Source: an uncultured Endozoicomonas sp.
Lineage (GTDB): Bacteria > Pseudomonadota > Gammaproteobacteria > Pseudomonadales > Endozoicomonadaceae
Assembly (NCBI RefSeq): GCF_947495845.1
Contig: NZ_CANMAO010000004.1
Span: 62,001-126,000, forward strand
Direction: 5' to 3'
DNA length: 64,000 nucleotides
Below, one piece after another: positions 35,607-43,872 of this stretch. Within the stretch, counting starts at the first letter, position 1, and each line of letters starts with the position of its first letter. The notes under the pieces are model-generated. The model searched no databases. It was given only the letters and a program-made list of their open reading frames with translations, and was not told the DNA's origin. The translations under genes were made by a program, and so were the position numbers.

Positions 35607-36629
35607 ATGAGTATTAAACAAATTATTGTTCACAAGCTGGATCACGGCCAAAGCGGCGACCAGCTTGAAGCCTTTCCGGCAACACAAAGCCTCAACGCAT
35701 CACCCTCTCTCGAGCTGGTGCTAGATGACCTGCTACAAACCTACAACAAAAAGCAGGACAAGTGTTACGGCCAGTTTTCGGATCTCTCTGAAGAAGGCTT
35801 TCCAGCCACACTGAAGACCTATATCAGCCAATCTCCGGAAGCCAACACTGAAGAGCAGGCGACTGCATTTGCCACGCTCACATCATCTACGTTGACCCGT
35901 CTTTGTGAAGGTTTAAATGAAGCCGGCGCCATCAGTGGTGGCTATGTACTCTTTGCGGATTATCAGCAAGGGCTGACCCGTTACCTCATGCTCTGCATGC
36001 TCAGCAGCCAAAACAGCATTACGATTACTGACGACCTGACCATTCAGGACACCTCCTATCTGGACACCGCCCGCATGTCTCTGGCCTGCCGCCTGAACAT
36101 AACAGACTGGGAGAAAAAGCCGGAAGCAGGGCGATACCTTTCCTTCCTTCGCCCGAAAGGCGGCAAACGGTTAAGCAATGTGTTTCAAGAAGTGATTGGC
36201 TGCAGCGAAACCAGCAGCAGTAAAGACGAAGCCAATACACTGATCAAAGCGGTGGAAGAGTACTGCCAGGAAGAGCCAGTCGCCGAAAATCGTACCGTGG
36301 TTAAACGTCAGGTTTATGATTATTGTCAGAATCGTCTGGATGAAGGGGAAAGCCTTTCCATGCAGGAGCTTACCGGCTATTTAAGCGAAGCCGGGCCGGA
36401 TGAATTCGCCAAATTTGTGAATACCCGGGATTATGACATGGATAGCCCTATGTCACCCGAACGGCGTAAACTCACCCAACTGGTGCGATACACAGGAAGA
36501 AGTAAGGGGCTCAGCCTTTCCTTTGATGGTGAATTACTGGGCGGACAGATTCGCTACGATGAAGCCAATGACCAACTTATCATTACTGGCGTACCGGATA
36601 AGTTAAAAGAACAGTTAAAACAGTCGTAA
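35607..36629 (+). CDS. yejK: Nucleoid-associated protein YejK
   Basis: A 340-aa homologue of YejK/NdpA, a nucleoid-associated protein of gammaproteobacteria. The N-terminal IKQIIVHKLDH, the central SLACRLNITDWEKKP, SYLSFLRPKGGKRLSNVFQE-like stretch and the C-terminal GLSLSFDGELLG match the family. The length is typical. It is monocistronic, followed by a family C repeat. Confidence 0.93.
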   Translation: MSIKQIIVHKLDHGQSGDQLEAFPATQSLNASPSLELVLDDLLQTYNKKQDKCYGQFSDLSEEGFPATLKTYISQSPEANTEEQATAFATLTSSTLTRLCEGLNEAGAISGGYVLFADYQQGLTRYLMLCMLSSQNSITITDDLTIQDTSYLDTARMSLACRLNITDWEKKPEAGRYLSFLRPKGGKRLSNVFQEVIGCSETSSSKDEANTLIKAVEEYCQEEPVAENRTVVKRQVYDYCQNRLDEGESLSMQELTGYLSEAGPDEFAKFVNTRDYDMDSPMSPERRKLTQLVRYTGRSKGLSLSFDGELLGGQIRYDEANDQLIITGVPDKLKEQLKQS

Positions 36630-36657
36630 CAGTTAGTTAGACGATTACTTCCACGGT

Positions 36658-36785
36658 TTAGGGAAGTGGCATTTAAGAAAACACCAGCACCCCGTCATTC
36701 TCGCGAAGGCGGGAATCCACAACGACAGTGGATCTCCGCCTTCGCGGAGATGACGATGGTATGATCTTCCCTTCCACTTCCCTTA
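36658..36785. repeat. Palindromic element family C, copy 2
   Basis: A 128-bp copy nearly identical to 33233-33359, bounded by TTAGGGAAGTGGCATTT and its near-complement, with the same GCGAAGGCGGGAATCCAC hairpin. It lies 29 bp after yejK. Confidence 0.85.
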
Positions 36786-36854
36786 GTACAAAACTCAGCT
36801 GTAACCATGGACGGTTACAGTCAGTACAAAAGCCGATGACGACACGGACTTCAC

Positions 36855-37625
36855 ATGACCTTCAAATCCACTCACTTTTTTGCTGTGCTTTTCTTGCTGT
36901 TTAGCGTCAATGTGAAATCCGATAACGCCTCAATTACACTCTCGGCACAACAGCTGCTTCACCGGGAAATAGAGCTGAGCGAAGTAATCTCTCACGTTTA
37001 TCTATTGCAGCTGAATTTTCTGGATCAAGATATCAAAGAGGCACTTCAACAAGCTCAGCAGACTCTGGATAATGGCATACGCGCACTCCCCCAAGAGATA
37101 GAGAATCAAAGTCTTAACGCACAACTGAAAAACATTAAATCTCTGTGGCTGGCAGCCAGTAATCACCTGGACTGGTTAAGCACTTTACCATCTGGATCAA
37201 ACTCACCGAACATGAATACATTGATGAGCTTTCTGGTCAGGATGAATCATCAATTTTTGATCATGCGACAGCGGCTCACCGGAGGGCAGCCAAGCTACCC
37301 TTTTCTTGAACAGGCATTATTGATTCAACAACTCACCCGAGATTATCTGGCGATGCTGGTTGCTGAGAAAAAAGGTGAGAATATTGATAACAATCAACTT
37401 AGAATTAATGCCATGGTTAGGCGTTTTGATCAAAAGCTCAATAGCTTTGAATTGGCTCTAGCTCAACACACCCATGCTGGGAAACCAATTCAGGAAGCTA
37501 TATATACTTGGCAATACATTCGCAAGCAGTTTGATGGTGTTCGCCGCACTCCATTACCTGAGTTGATGATTCGTTACACAAATAGTGTTACCAACAAACT
37601 CCATTCATTGCACAGGATGTTTTAA
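36855..37625 (+). CDS. Secreted helical protein, unknown function
   Basis: A 256-aa protein with a likely Sec signal peptide (THFFAVLFLLFSVNVKS, cleavage near residue 22). The rest is rich in Leu, Gln and Asn and predicted almost fully helical, without Cys. In length and helical pattern it resembles periplasmic sensor-like modules such as the N-terminal part of PilJ, but no true match is claimed. It stands alone and converges on the 515-aa gene with a 10-bp gap. Confidence 0.7.
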   Translation: MTFKSTHFFAVLFLLFSVNVKSDNASITLSAQQLLHREIELSEVISHVYLLQLNFLDQDIKEALQQAQQTLDNGIRALPQEIENQSLNAQLKNIKSLWLAASNHLDWLSTLPSGSNSPNMNTLMSFLVRMNHQFLIMRQRLTGGQPSYPFLEQALLIQQLTRDYLAMLVAEKKGENIDNNQLRINAMVRRFDQKLNSFELALAQHTHAGKPIQEAIYTWQYIRKQFDGVRRTPLPELMIRYTNSVTNKLHSLHRMF

Positions 37626-37635
37626 CCCGGAAATA

Positions 37636-39183
37636 TCAAACACTGGTAGTTACTCTTTGCTTCGTTGACCTGGGTTCAAGTAACAATCCTCCCTCGCCGC
37701 CATCGTTAAGGGTATCATTCTTCGGAATTTTAAGAACAACCTGATTCTTATTATTTCTGCCAAGGGTAAAATTTTTCTCATCCACATGAATAAGACTTTG
37801 AATAACATTCTGCAACTCTTCTTTTTTGATTTCCGACAAATCTACTGTATTAATCACGATCTGATAGCCACGCTTATTTTCACGGCACTTGCTTGGACAA
37901 AAGCTTTTAACCATATAAGTCGCAGTACACAGTGAGAGTGCACCTACAATGCTATAAATAAGAATCCTTAAGTCACTAAAAAGTTGCTTTACTTCTTGAT
38001 CGATAATACTCTTCATTCCTTTTTTTAGATCATTAACTATTGTCTCAATAGTTAATGATCCATTTTTAATTGCCTGTCGAGCATCTCCTATTAACCCCTC
38101 TACTTCAGGCGTTAAATCAGCGATTTTACCCTGTAACAATATTATTGAATCTTCCAGATTTTCAGTCTTATTCATAAGAGATTTCGTGGAATTAAACAGA
38201 TGATTCGCATGTTCCAATGTCCCCTGCAATTCATCCATCGTCTCGACAACTTCTGGCGTGGCTGCAGCCAGAGACTTCAGCATAGCCGTGGTTGCGCTTG
38301 CCACACCACTGTACTCTTCCAATGTCTGTTCTATTTTTGGTGCCATCTTTTGAAAGATAACAGTCACGTTAACAAAAGAGTCAACCACCTTATTTATATT
38401 GGGACCTAATCGGGTAATAACAGCATCAAGAGTATTTGTCACCTCATTCATGAGCTTAGTTTCATCAATACTTAAAAAGCCTCTTTTAGCTCGCCTGAGC
38501 GGCTCTTCACTTCCTGTTGGACCATCAGAATTTGACTGACTCCCCAAGCCCATACAACTCTCATTTAAAGACGCTATATTCTGGCTGCACACTTCTAACT
38601 GCATCGCAAGGTCCGAAGCTGTCCTTTGGTCCTCTTTCCCCAATAAATCCTGCGTACCATTGTTATGACCCAACGCATCAAAACATTTTCTCAACTGTCT
38701 CAAATCCTCAACGTACAGGTGCTTTCCAGCAACCTCCGAGACAGACGAACTATTCACCTTATTACTCAGCATTTTCTGGCAGGCCTGAGGAAGTAAAGAT
38801 AGTGATGGCTGGCCTGCCTTTGGAGATATTACTGTTTCAGCTTTTGATGATCTGTGCATCGGCGTTGCTGACTTTGACAAATGTTGTTTCGTGCCATTTT
38901 CCTTATTTTGAGTGGGATCAACACGTTCACGAACCTTAACCCTGCGCTGTGCAACCAGCGATTTGCTGTGTTTCACTGATTCACCGGCTCCTTTACGCAT
39001 TGCATCGTGAGTCTTGGCACCTTCAGTAACAATCACTCCTCGCCCTGCGCTATTTCTCTTCGCTGTTCTTGTATTATGCGTAACGTTTGTCAGTACCGTT
39101 ACTACAAGCATAGTTGAATGAGCTGAGGTTCCGTTTGAAGTTCCGTTTGAAGTTCCGTTTGAAGTCCTGTTTGAGAACTGCAT
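37636..39183 (-). CDS. Coiled-coil protein with one late membrane helix, unknown; candidate effector
   Basis: A 515-aa protein of no recognised family. The N-terminus contains a four-residue repeat TSNG, from a 12-bp tandem DNA repeat, followed by a Ser/Lys-rich stretch of ~200 residues and a KRGFL site. Residues about 240-395 are long amphipathic helices of coiled-coil type. One hydrophobic helix (ILIYSIVGALSLCTATYMV) lies near 408-427, followed by a ~85-residue tail. This resembles a membrane-anchored tether or SNARE-like layout; that is inference. No clear ribosome site precedes the ATG at 39183, so the start may be at a later Met (residue 25). Confidence 0.68.
   Translation of the reverse strand: MQFSNRTSNGTSNGTSNGTSAHSTMLVVTVLTNVTHNTRTAKRNSAGRGVIVTEGAKTHDAMRKGAGESVKHSKSLVAQRRVKVRERVDPTQNKENGTKQHLSKSATPMHRSSKAETVISPKAGQPSLSLLPQACQKMLSNKVNSSSVSEVAGKHLYVEDLRQLRKCFDALGHNNGTQDLLGKEDQRTASDLAMQLEVCSQNIASLNESCMGLGSQSNSDGPTGSEEPLRRAKRGFLSIDETKLMNEVTNTLDAVITRLGPNINKVVDSFVNVTVIFQKMAPKIEQTLEEYSGVASATTAMLKSLAAATPEVVETMDELQGTLEHANHLFNSTKSLMNKTENLEDSIILLQGKIADLTPEVEGLIGDARQAIKNGSLTIETIVNDLKKGMKSIIDQEVKQLFSDLRILIYSIVGALSLCTATYMVKSFCPSKCRENKRGYQIVINTVDLSEIKKEELQNVIQSLIHVDEKNFTLGRNNKNQVVLKIPKNDTLNDGGEGGLLLEPRSTKQRVTTSV
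39129..39176. repeat. 12-bp tandem repeat in a coding region
   Basis: The unit TTCCGTTTGAAG occurs three times exactly and a fourth time with changes, encoding TSNG on the minus strand at the N-terminus of the 515-aa protein. Such repeats can change in copy number by slippage without shifting frame. Confidence 0.85.
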
Positions 39184-39257
39184 CTGTCGACACCATTACT
39201 ACCACAAACACACAATATAGTAGCTACACCAGACCCCCACATGATTAAGCATTGGTA

Positions 39258-39935
39258 TTATACCCGCTCCTGAATAAACACCTCTGCTTCCCCCCACTCG
39301 AACTGAGCAGAAAACTGATCGGTTACCACAAACGTTTCCTGCTCTGCGAAGTCAGTGAGCGGATAGCTGATAGTGATTAATCGAACACCCTGAGGAAGTT
39401 CAGCCAAACGCTCAGCCAATTCAGTGATGACAGCATCCTCAAGATTTGAGCCGTATAGATAGACAACAGTCGCCTCTGATAGCGATGTTTGAAGATAATT
39501 CTCACAGCGTACGCTGACAGCACTTAACCCCATACGCTTCACAGTTCTAAGCAAGCGCCAGCAAAACAAAGGGACCTGCTCCACAGCGGTGACACGACAT
39601 TTTTTAACGCCATGCAACCAAATAGCCGTAAAACCACTGCCAGCACCGAGTTCAAAGACATGATCTGCAGCCTTCACAGATGAACGTTCAGCTATCTGCT
39701 CCAGCGTTTCCAGTGGTGTTTCACCATAGACGTATAAGTCAGCTGCTTGTTGTTGCCGCTGGTAGCGGCGGCTCACTGCGTAGGGGCTGTCCAGAAGGTA
39801 ACTCAGTTTCAGCCAGAGCCAGGGCAGTAAAAATCGGAGATGAATTCCATAACGCGCAAATTCGCCAGCCCCTCGATACCATTGATAAAACCATTGCTTA
39901 ATTGCAAGGCTAATCACATCCCTGTTGAGCTTCAC
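39258..39935 (-). CDS. SAM-dependent methyltransferase-like protein
   Basis: A protein of about 225 aa with a class-I methyltransferase core: motif I VFELGAGSGFTAIWLHG, then VTAVEQVPLFCWRLLRTVKRMGL and a VVYLYGSNLE strand. The part upstream has a hydrophobic stretch (FLLPWLWLKLSYLL). The start is uncertain: the frame is open to 40076 but that would overlap the divergent DUF3094 gene, and the only ATG is there; GTG at 39935 has a GGAA box. The substrate is unknown. Similar proteins act as class-I methyltransferases on small molecules or proteins. Confidence 0.72.
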   Translation of the reverse strand: MKLNRDVISLAIKQWFYQWYRGAGEFARYGIHLRFLLPWLWLKLSYLLDSPYAVSRRYQRQQQAADLYVYGETPLETLEQIAERSSVKAADHVFELGAGSGFTAIWLHGVKKCRVTAVEQVPLFCWRLLRTVKRMGLSAVSVRCENYLQTSLSEATVVYLYGSNLEDAVITELAERLAELPQGVRLITISYPLTDFAEQETFVVTDQFSAQFEWGEAEVFIQERV

Positions 39936-40041
39936 ATTTAATTCCACAATTTTGAGGCGTATTATTTTTATACCGGAGCACACCTCTTTCCGCCAGCCAT
40001 AGAATATACTATGTTGGTTGTGCCACAAGGGAGTTATCAGT

Positions 40042-40257
40042 ATGTGTTCAGATACAGCAAAGCCTTTGACTAACAATAATAATGGCCGACTCTACCCTGA
40101 AGATCAGGCCGTAGTGGATGAATATTTGCAGACCGGCATTAATGAAGTGGAGCGACCACCGTTCAAACCGTTGCGCCTCATGTTTTGGTTGACCGTCATT
40201 ATCCTGCTGCTTGGCGGGTTGAGTCAGTTTATTGGTTACCTGATTATTCCATCCTGA
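40042..40257 (+). CDS. DUF3094 family small membrane protein
   Basis: A 71-aa protein with a conserved N-terminal RLYPEDQAVVDEYLQTGINEVER-type segment, then PFKPLRLM and one membrane helix (FWLTVIILLLGGLSQFIGYL). This pattern is the gammaproteobacterial DUF3094 family, of unknown role. The start at 40042 has GGAG 8 bp upstream. It precedes ndh by 45 bp on the same strand, so it may be co-expressed with it. Confidence 0.8.
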   Translation: MCSDTAKPLTNNNNGRLYPEDQAVVDEYLQTGINEVERPPFKPLRLMFWLTVIILLLGGLSQFIGYLIIPS

Positions 40258-40302
40258 TTCGACGTAGACCTATCAAAAACAAAAATAATTGCTGGAGCAA
40301 CG

Positions 40303-41616
40303 GTGAAACAGAAGAAGCATAAAATCGTGATCGTAGGTGGCGGTGCCGGTGGCCTTGAACTGGCTACTCGGCTTGGTAATAAGCTGGGCAAGAAAGGCCT
40401 GGCGGATATCACGTTGGTGGATGCACAGAACACTCATTTCTGGAAACCTCTCCTCCACGAAGTGGCGGCCGGATCGCTCAACGCCTTCGAAGATGAACTC
40501 AGTTATCTGGCCCAAGCCAAATGGAATCATTTCCGTTTTATTCCCGGGCGAATGGCGAGTTTAAACCGGGGCGATAAGTCCATCAGTCTCAGCCCTATTG
40601 TTGATGAACAAAACCGTCAGGTCGTGCCTGCCAGAACGCTGGAATACGACCAACTGGTTATATCTGTTGGCAGTACGGCCAACGATTTCAATACAGCGGG
40701 TGCAAAAGAACACTGCCTTTTCCTTGATAACCGGAAACAGGCTGAGCGAATTCATACGACGCTTATCAATCATTATCAGCACGCCCAGGCCTGTGGAGAT
40801 AATGTATCAAAACTTCGTATTGCCATTATCGGTGCAGGCGCCACGGGTGTAGAACTCGCGGCTGAACTGCACTATGCCGCCATTGAACTGGCTCATTACG
40901 GCCTTGATGCTATTAAGCCGGAAAACCTGGAAGTGACCATTATTGAGGGTGGGGAAAGAATTCTGCCTGCGCTGCCGGAGCGCATCAGCAGCAGTGTTCA
41001 CAAGCAGCTGCTGAAGATGGGCATTCGGGTAATGACCGGGCAGCTGGTCAGCGAGATTAAATCTAATGGCCTGCTTACTCGAGATGAAGAGTTCATTGAG
41101 TCCGATATTCGCATCTGGGCAGCGGGCATCAAAGCACCGGAATTCCTTAACCAGATCGCGGGGCTTGAGAGTAATCGCATCAACCAGCTAATCGTCAAGC
41201 CAACTCTACAGACCACGCAGGATGACCAGATTTACGCCATGGGCGATTGTGCAAGCTGCACACTGACCAATAACGGCGAAAGCGTTACCATTCCACCCAG
41301 AGCGCAGGCTGCCCATCAGCAAGCCTCTCTTTTGGCTAAAAGCCTGATCAGCCAAGTGAAGGATGGCAACCAACCTCTGGAGTTTAACTATAAGGATTAC
41401 GGTTCACTGATTTCCCTGAGTCGTTTTAGTGCCGTGGGCAACCTTATGGGCGCCATTACCGGTGATATGATGATTGAGGGAACGCTGGCCAAGTGGTTTT
41501 ACATCAGCCTTTACCGAATGCACCAGATGACACTGTTTGGCAAATTTAGAACGGGGACGTTAATCTTGAAAGATCTGATTATTAGAACCACCAGACCTCA
41601 GCTGAAACTGCACTAA
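40303..41616 (+). CDS. ndh: Type II NADH dehydrogenase
   Basis: A 437-aa single-subunit NADH:quinone oxidoreductase on the inner membrane face that passes electrons from NADH to quinone without proton pumping. The FAD-binding VGGGAGGLELATRLG is at the N-terminus, the second NAD-binding dinucleotide fold IIGAGATGVELAAEL is near residue 173, and IYAMGDCASC holds the late FAD motif. The start is GTG with GGAG 7 bp upstream. Confidence 0.95.
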   Translation: MKQKKHKIVIVGGGAGGLELATRLGNKLGKKGLADITLVDAQNTHFWKPLLHEVAAGSLNAFEDELSYLAQAKWNHFRFIPGRMASLNRGDKSISLSPIVDEQNRQVVPARTLEYDQLVISVGSTANDFNTAGAKEHCLFLDNRKQAERIHTTLINHYQHAQACGDNVSKLRIAIIGAGATGVELAAELHYAAIELAHYGLDAIKPENLEVTIIEGGERILPALPERISSSVHKQLLKMGIRVMTGQLVSEIKSNGLLTRDEEFIESDIRIWAAGIKAPEFLNQIAGLESNRINQLIVKPTLQTTQDDQIYAMGDCASCTLTNNGESVTIPPRAQAAHQQASLLAKSLISQVKDGNQPLEFNYKDYGSLISLSRFSAVGNLMGAITGDMMIEGTLAKWFYISLYRMHQMTLFGKFRTGTLILKDLIIRTTRPQLKLH

Positions 41617-41754
41617 AGAACTGTCTCGAAATAAGATCCACATTTACTGCGGCCTTGAAACCTCGTTGAAACCGTTGCCCGTTATCCGTATTCCGCAAAA
41701 GCTCGAGTGACTCCAGCTTTTCGGACAACGGACAACGTTAATTGAAATGTGGAG

Positions 41755-41881
41755 TTAGGGTTGGAGTAGTTAGAAAAATACCAGACAATCCGCTCATCCT
41801 GAGCCTGTCGAAGGATGATAGCACTGCACTTCGACAAGCTCAGTGCGAACGGTGGTATGTTTTTCAATGCCACTTCCCTTA
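41755..41881. repeat. Palindromic element family D, copy 1
   Basis: A 127-bp element starting TTAGGG with AGTTAGAAAAATACCA, and ending GGTATGTTTTTCAATGCC then ACTTCCCTTA. The core hairpin pairs TGAGCCTGTCGAAG with CTTCGACAAGCTCA, a motif widespread in bacterial intergenic repeats. Copy 2 is at 50377-50502. Its ends match those of family C although the core differs. Confidence 0.82.
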
Positions 41882-41915
41882 TTTCAGGACTAATTCTAAT
41901 TATAAAAACTGCTGA

Positions 41916-41952
41916 TAAAAAAAGCCGCTGACAAAAAAGGTTGTCAACGGCT
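41916..41952 (-). terminator. Intrinsic terminator of the tRNA array
   Basis: On the minus strand AGCCGTTGACAA pairs with TTGTCAGCGGCT and is followed by TTTTTTT. It lies 57 bp past the last tRNA gene and should end the array transcript. Confidence 0.8.
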
Positions 41953-42008
41953 ATATAAACAAAACACACGCTCAATTCTTTGCCAGATCGTTTTCGATAA
42001 GGCGAAAA

Positions 42009-42084
42009 TGGTGGGTCGTGAAGGATTCGAACCTTCGACCAATTGGTTAAAAGCCAACTGCTCTACCAACTGAGCTAACGACCC
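42009..42084 (-). tRNA. tRNA-Lys (UUU), copy 1
   Basis: A 76-nt gene including the encoded CCA. GGGTCGT pairs with ACGACCC in the acceptor stem, the D-arm has AGCTCAGTTGGTAGAGC, the anticodon loop CTTTTAA reads UUU, and the T-arm has GGTTCGAATCC. The sequence is identical to the other three Lys copies. Confidence 0.97.
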
Positions 42085-42122
42085 GTTTCTTCAAACCTTT
42101 CGCAAAGGCTTAAAGAGTAAAA

Positions 42123-42198
42123 TGGCTCCCCGAGCTGGACTCGAACCAGCGACCCAATGATTAACAGTCATTTGCTCTACCAACTGAGCTATCAGGGA
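42123..42198 (-). tRNA. tRNA-Asn (GUU), copy 1
   Basis: A 76-nt gene with encoded CCA. The acceptor TCCCTGA pairs with TCGGGGA (one G-T pair), the anticodon loop CTGTTAA reads GUU, and the T-arm has GGTTCGAGTCC. Confidence 0.97.
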
Positions 42199-42251
42199 AC
42201 TACACGACAGTTTTAATGCACCGCCAAGCATTTTGAACTCGTATCTTAAAA

Positions 42252-42327
42252 TGGTGGGTCGTGAAGGATTCGAACCTTCGACCAATTGGTTAAAAGCCAA
42301 CTGCTCTACCAACTGAGCTAACGACCC
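42252..42327 (-). tRNA. tRNA-Lys (UUU), copy 2
   Basis: Identical to Lys copy 1 and located exactly 243 bp from it, as part of a tandem duplication that also includes the Asn gene and both spacers. Confidence 0.97.
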
Positions 42328-42365
42328 GTTTCTTCAAACCTTTCGCAAAGGCTTAAAGAGTAAAA

Positions 42366-42441
42366 TGGCTCCCCGAGCTGGACTCGAACCAGCGACCCAA
42401 TGATTAACAGTCATTTGCTCTACCAACTGAGCTATCAGGGA
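42366..42441 (-). tRNA. tRNA-Asn (GUU), copy 2
   Basis: Identical to Asn copy 1 and exactly 243 bp from it; the flanking spacers differ at only a few positions. Confidence 0.97.
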
Positions 42442-42494
42442 ACTACGCGACAGTTTTAATGCACCGTCTAGCATTTTGAACACACATCTAAAAA

Positions 42495-42570
42495 TGGTGG
42501 GTCGTGAAGGATTCGAACCTTCGACCAATTGGTTAAAAGCCAACTGCTCTACCAACTGAGCTAACGACCC
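42495..42570 (-). tRNA. tRNA-Lys (UUU), copy 3
   Basis: Identical to the other Lys copies, again at a 243-bp period. It is the first gene of the downstream transcription unit; its 5' end is about 12 bp from a candidate -10 box at 42582-42587. Confidence 0.97.
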
Positions 42571-42581
42571 TTGAAACTGTT

Positions 42582-42610
42582 TTAATCTTCACGCATTCAA
42601 CGTGAATCAA
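42582..42610 (-). promoter_or_regulatory. Candidate promoter of the Lys-Asn-Lys-Asn-Lys unit
   Basis: On the minus strand TTGATT (42605-42610), 17 bp, and GATTAA (42582-42587) form a sigma-70-like pair about 12 bp upstream of Lys copy 3. The -10 box is a weak match. Confidence 0.35.
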
Positions 42611-42641
42611 CTCGTTTTATCACCAACACTTCTGTCAGGAT

Positions 42642-42669
42642 AAAAAAACCGCCGATGCTCTGGCGGTTT
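42642..42669 (-). terminator. Intrinsic terminator between the two tRNA units
   Basis: On the minus strand AACCGCC pairs with GGCGGTT and is followed by TTTTT. It lies 76 bp past Lys copy 4, suggesting that Asn3-Lys4 is a separate transcript from the five genes beyond it. Confidence 0.75.
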
Positions 42670-42744
42670 ATTTTGTAGCCACTGCTACACTCTACTATTA
42701 CTGGCTACTTTCTATTACTTGCCTGTAACTTTCTTTAACGAAAG

Positions 42745-42820
42745 TGGTGGGTCGTGAAGGATTCGAACCTTCGACCAATTGGTTAAAAGCCAACTGCTCT
42801 ACCAACTGAGCTAACGACCC
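42745..42820 (-). tRNA. tRNA-Lys (UUU), copy 4
   Basis: Identical to the other Lys copies, but with different spacers; second gene of the upstream Asn-Lys unit. Confidence 0.97.
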
Positions 42821-42858
42821 ATATCTTCAAATCTTACGCAAAGAATCAAAGAAAATAT

Positions 42859-42934
42859 TGGCTCCCCGAGCTGGACTCGAACCAGCGACCCAATGATTAA
42901 CAGTCATTTGCTCTACCAACTGAGCTATCAGGGA
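42859..42934 (-). tRNA. tRNA-Asn (GUU), copy 3
   Basis: Identical to the other Asn copies; first gene of the upstream unit, about 45 bp downstream of a strong promoter. Confidence 0.97.
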
Positions 42935-42978
42935 ACAGCGTTTGGAAGCGATGTTTCGTCGCCAACCAACGGCAGCGA

Positions 42979-43006
42979 ATATTAAGGTTATTTCGCTGAG
43001 AGTCAA
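42979..43006 (-). promoter_or_regulatory. Promoter of the Asn-Lys tRNA unit
   Basis: On the minus strand TTGACT (43001-43006), a 16-bp spacer, and TAATAT (42979-42984), followed by a GC-rich CGCTGCCG discriminator of the kind seen at stable-RNA promoters. Confidence 0.65.
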
Positions 43007-43031
43007 GCCTTCTTCAACAAAAAATTCATAA

Positions 43032-43062
43032 AGAAAAAAGCTGCCAACACAGCTTTTTTCTC
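43032..43062 (-). terminator. Intrinsic terminator of the peroxiredoxin gene
   Basis: AGAAAAAAGCTG and its exact complement flank a 6-nt loop, with a T-run on the minus strand, 15 bp past the peroxiredoxin stop. Confidence 0.85.
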
Positions 43063-43076
43063 AATACGCCAGTTAC

Positions 43077-43679
43077 TTACAGGTTATCAGCGCTGTCTGA
43101 CAGGTATTTTGCCACACCATCAGGAGACGCTGTCATGCCTTTGTCGCCTTTGTTCCAGCCTGCTGGGCAAACTTCACCGTGCTCTTCATGGAACTGCAGG
43201 GCATCCACCAGACGAATCAATTCATCCATGTTACGACCCAGAGGCAAATCATTCACAATCTGAGAGCGAACAACACCTTCTTTGTCGATCAGGAATGCAC
43301 CACGGAATGCAACACCGCCATCAGACTCAACATCGTATGACTTACAGATGTCGTGTGTCATATCAGCAGCCAGCGTGTATTTCACTGGACCAATACCGCC
43401 GGCATTAACCGGTGTGTTACGCCAGGCGTTATGAGTAAAGTGAGAATCAATGGAGACGCCAATCACTTCCACACCGCGCTCTTTGAAAGCATCCATACGA
43501 TGATCAAGGGCGATCAGTTCCGAAGGGCAGACAAAGGTGAAATCCAGAGGATAGAAAAAAATCAGTCCATACTTACCGCGAATCGTTTCAGACAGAGAAA
43601 ACGCATCAACGATAGAGCCATCGCCCAGAACGGCTGGAACCGTGAAGTCAGGTGCTTTTTTACCGACTAGAACGCCCAT
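43077..43679 (-). CDS. Typical 2-Cys peroxiredoxin
   Basis: A 200-aa AhpC/Prx1-type peroxidase. Peroxidatic Cys51 is in DFTFVCPSE, resolving Cys171 in GEVCPAGW, and the conserved Arg is present in the active-site region. It reduces H2O2 and organic peroxides in the cytosol, using thioredoxin or AhpF/AhpD-type donors; an AhpD-like gene lies 1.4 kb away on the other strand but no ahpF is seen. GGAGATAAAAAT precedes the ATG. Confidence 0.95.
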   Translation of the reverse strand: MGVLVGKKAPDFTVPAVLGDGSIVDAFSLSETIRGKYGLIFFYPLDFTFVCPSELIALDHRMDAFKERGVEVIGVSIDSHFTHNAWRNTPVNAGGIGPVKYTLAADMTHDICKSYDVESDGGVAFRGAFLIDKEGVVRSQIVNDLPLGRNMDELIRLVDALQFHEEHGEVCPAGWNKGDKGMTASPDGVAKYLSDSADNL

Positions 43680-43872
43680 ATTTTTATCTCCAGATAGGGT
43701 GCAAAGATATGCGCTTCATACGGCAGTACTATCTAACCTTCCATGCAGAGCGCACTATGAAAAACTACGTACACAATAATACACAGGGTTGCGAGATTCG
43801 CCTACTACAGACTGGAAAATACATACCCAATGAAATGCACTAATGTTTCAACTGTAAGCTATCCCAGGAAAG

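Larger units (their letters stand above)
41617..42008. other. Non-coding stretch between ndh and the tRNA array
   Basis: This gap has no supported gene. It holds a family D palindromic element (41755-41881) and the tRNA-array terminator (41916-41952). Confidence 0.6.
42009..42494. repeat. 243-bp tandem duplication of a Lys-Asn tRNA unit
   Basis: Lys starts at 42009, 42252 and 42495 and Asn at 42123 and 42366 all differ by exactly 243 bp. The Lys-Asn spacers are identical and the Asn-Lys spacers nearly so (changes around CCGCCAAGC/CCGTCTAGC). Two full units plus a third Lys are present. Confidence 0.9.

Noticed and set aside
42091-42555. Two near-identical 73-aa open frames beginning MVEQLAFNQLVEGSNPSRP
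   Set aside because: They are translations across the tRNA-Lys and tRNA-Asn genes and their spacers, duplicated because the tRNA unit is duplicated.
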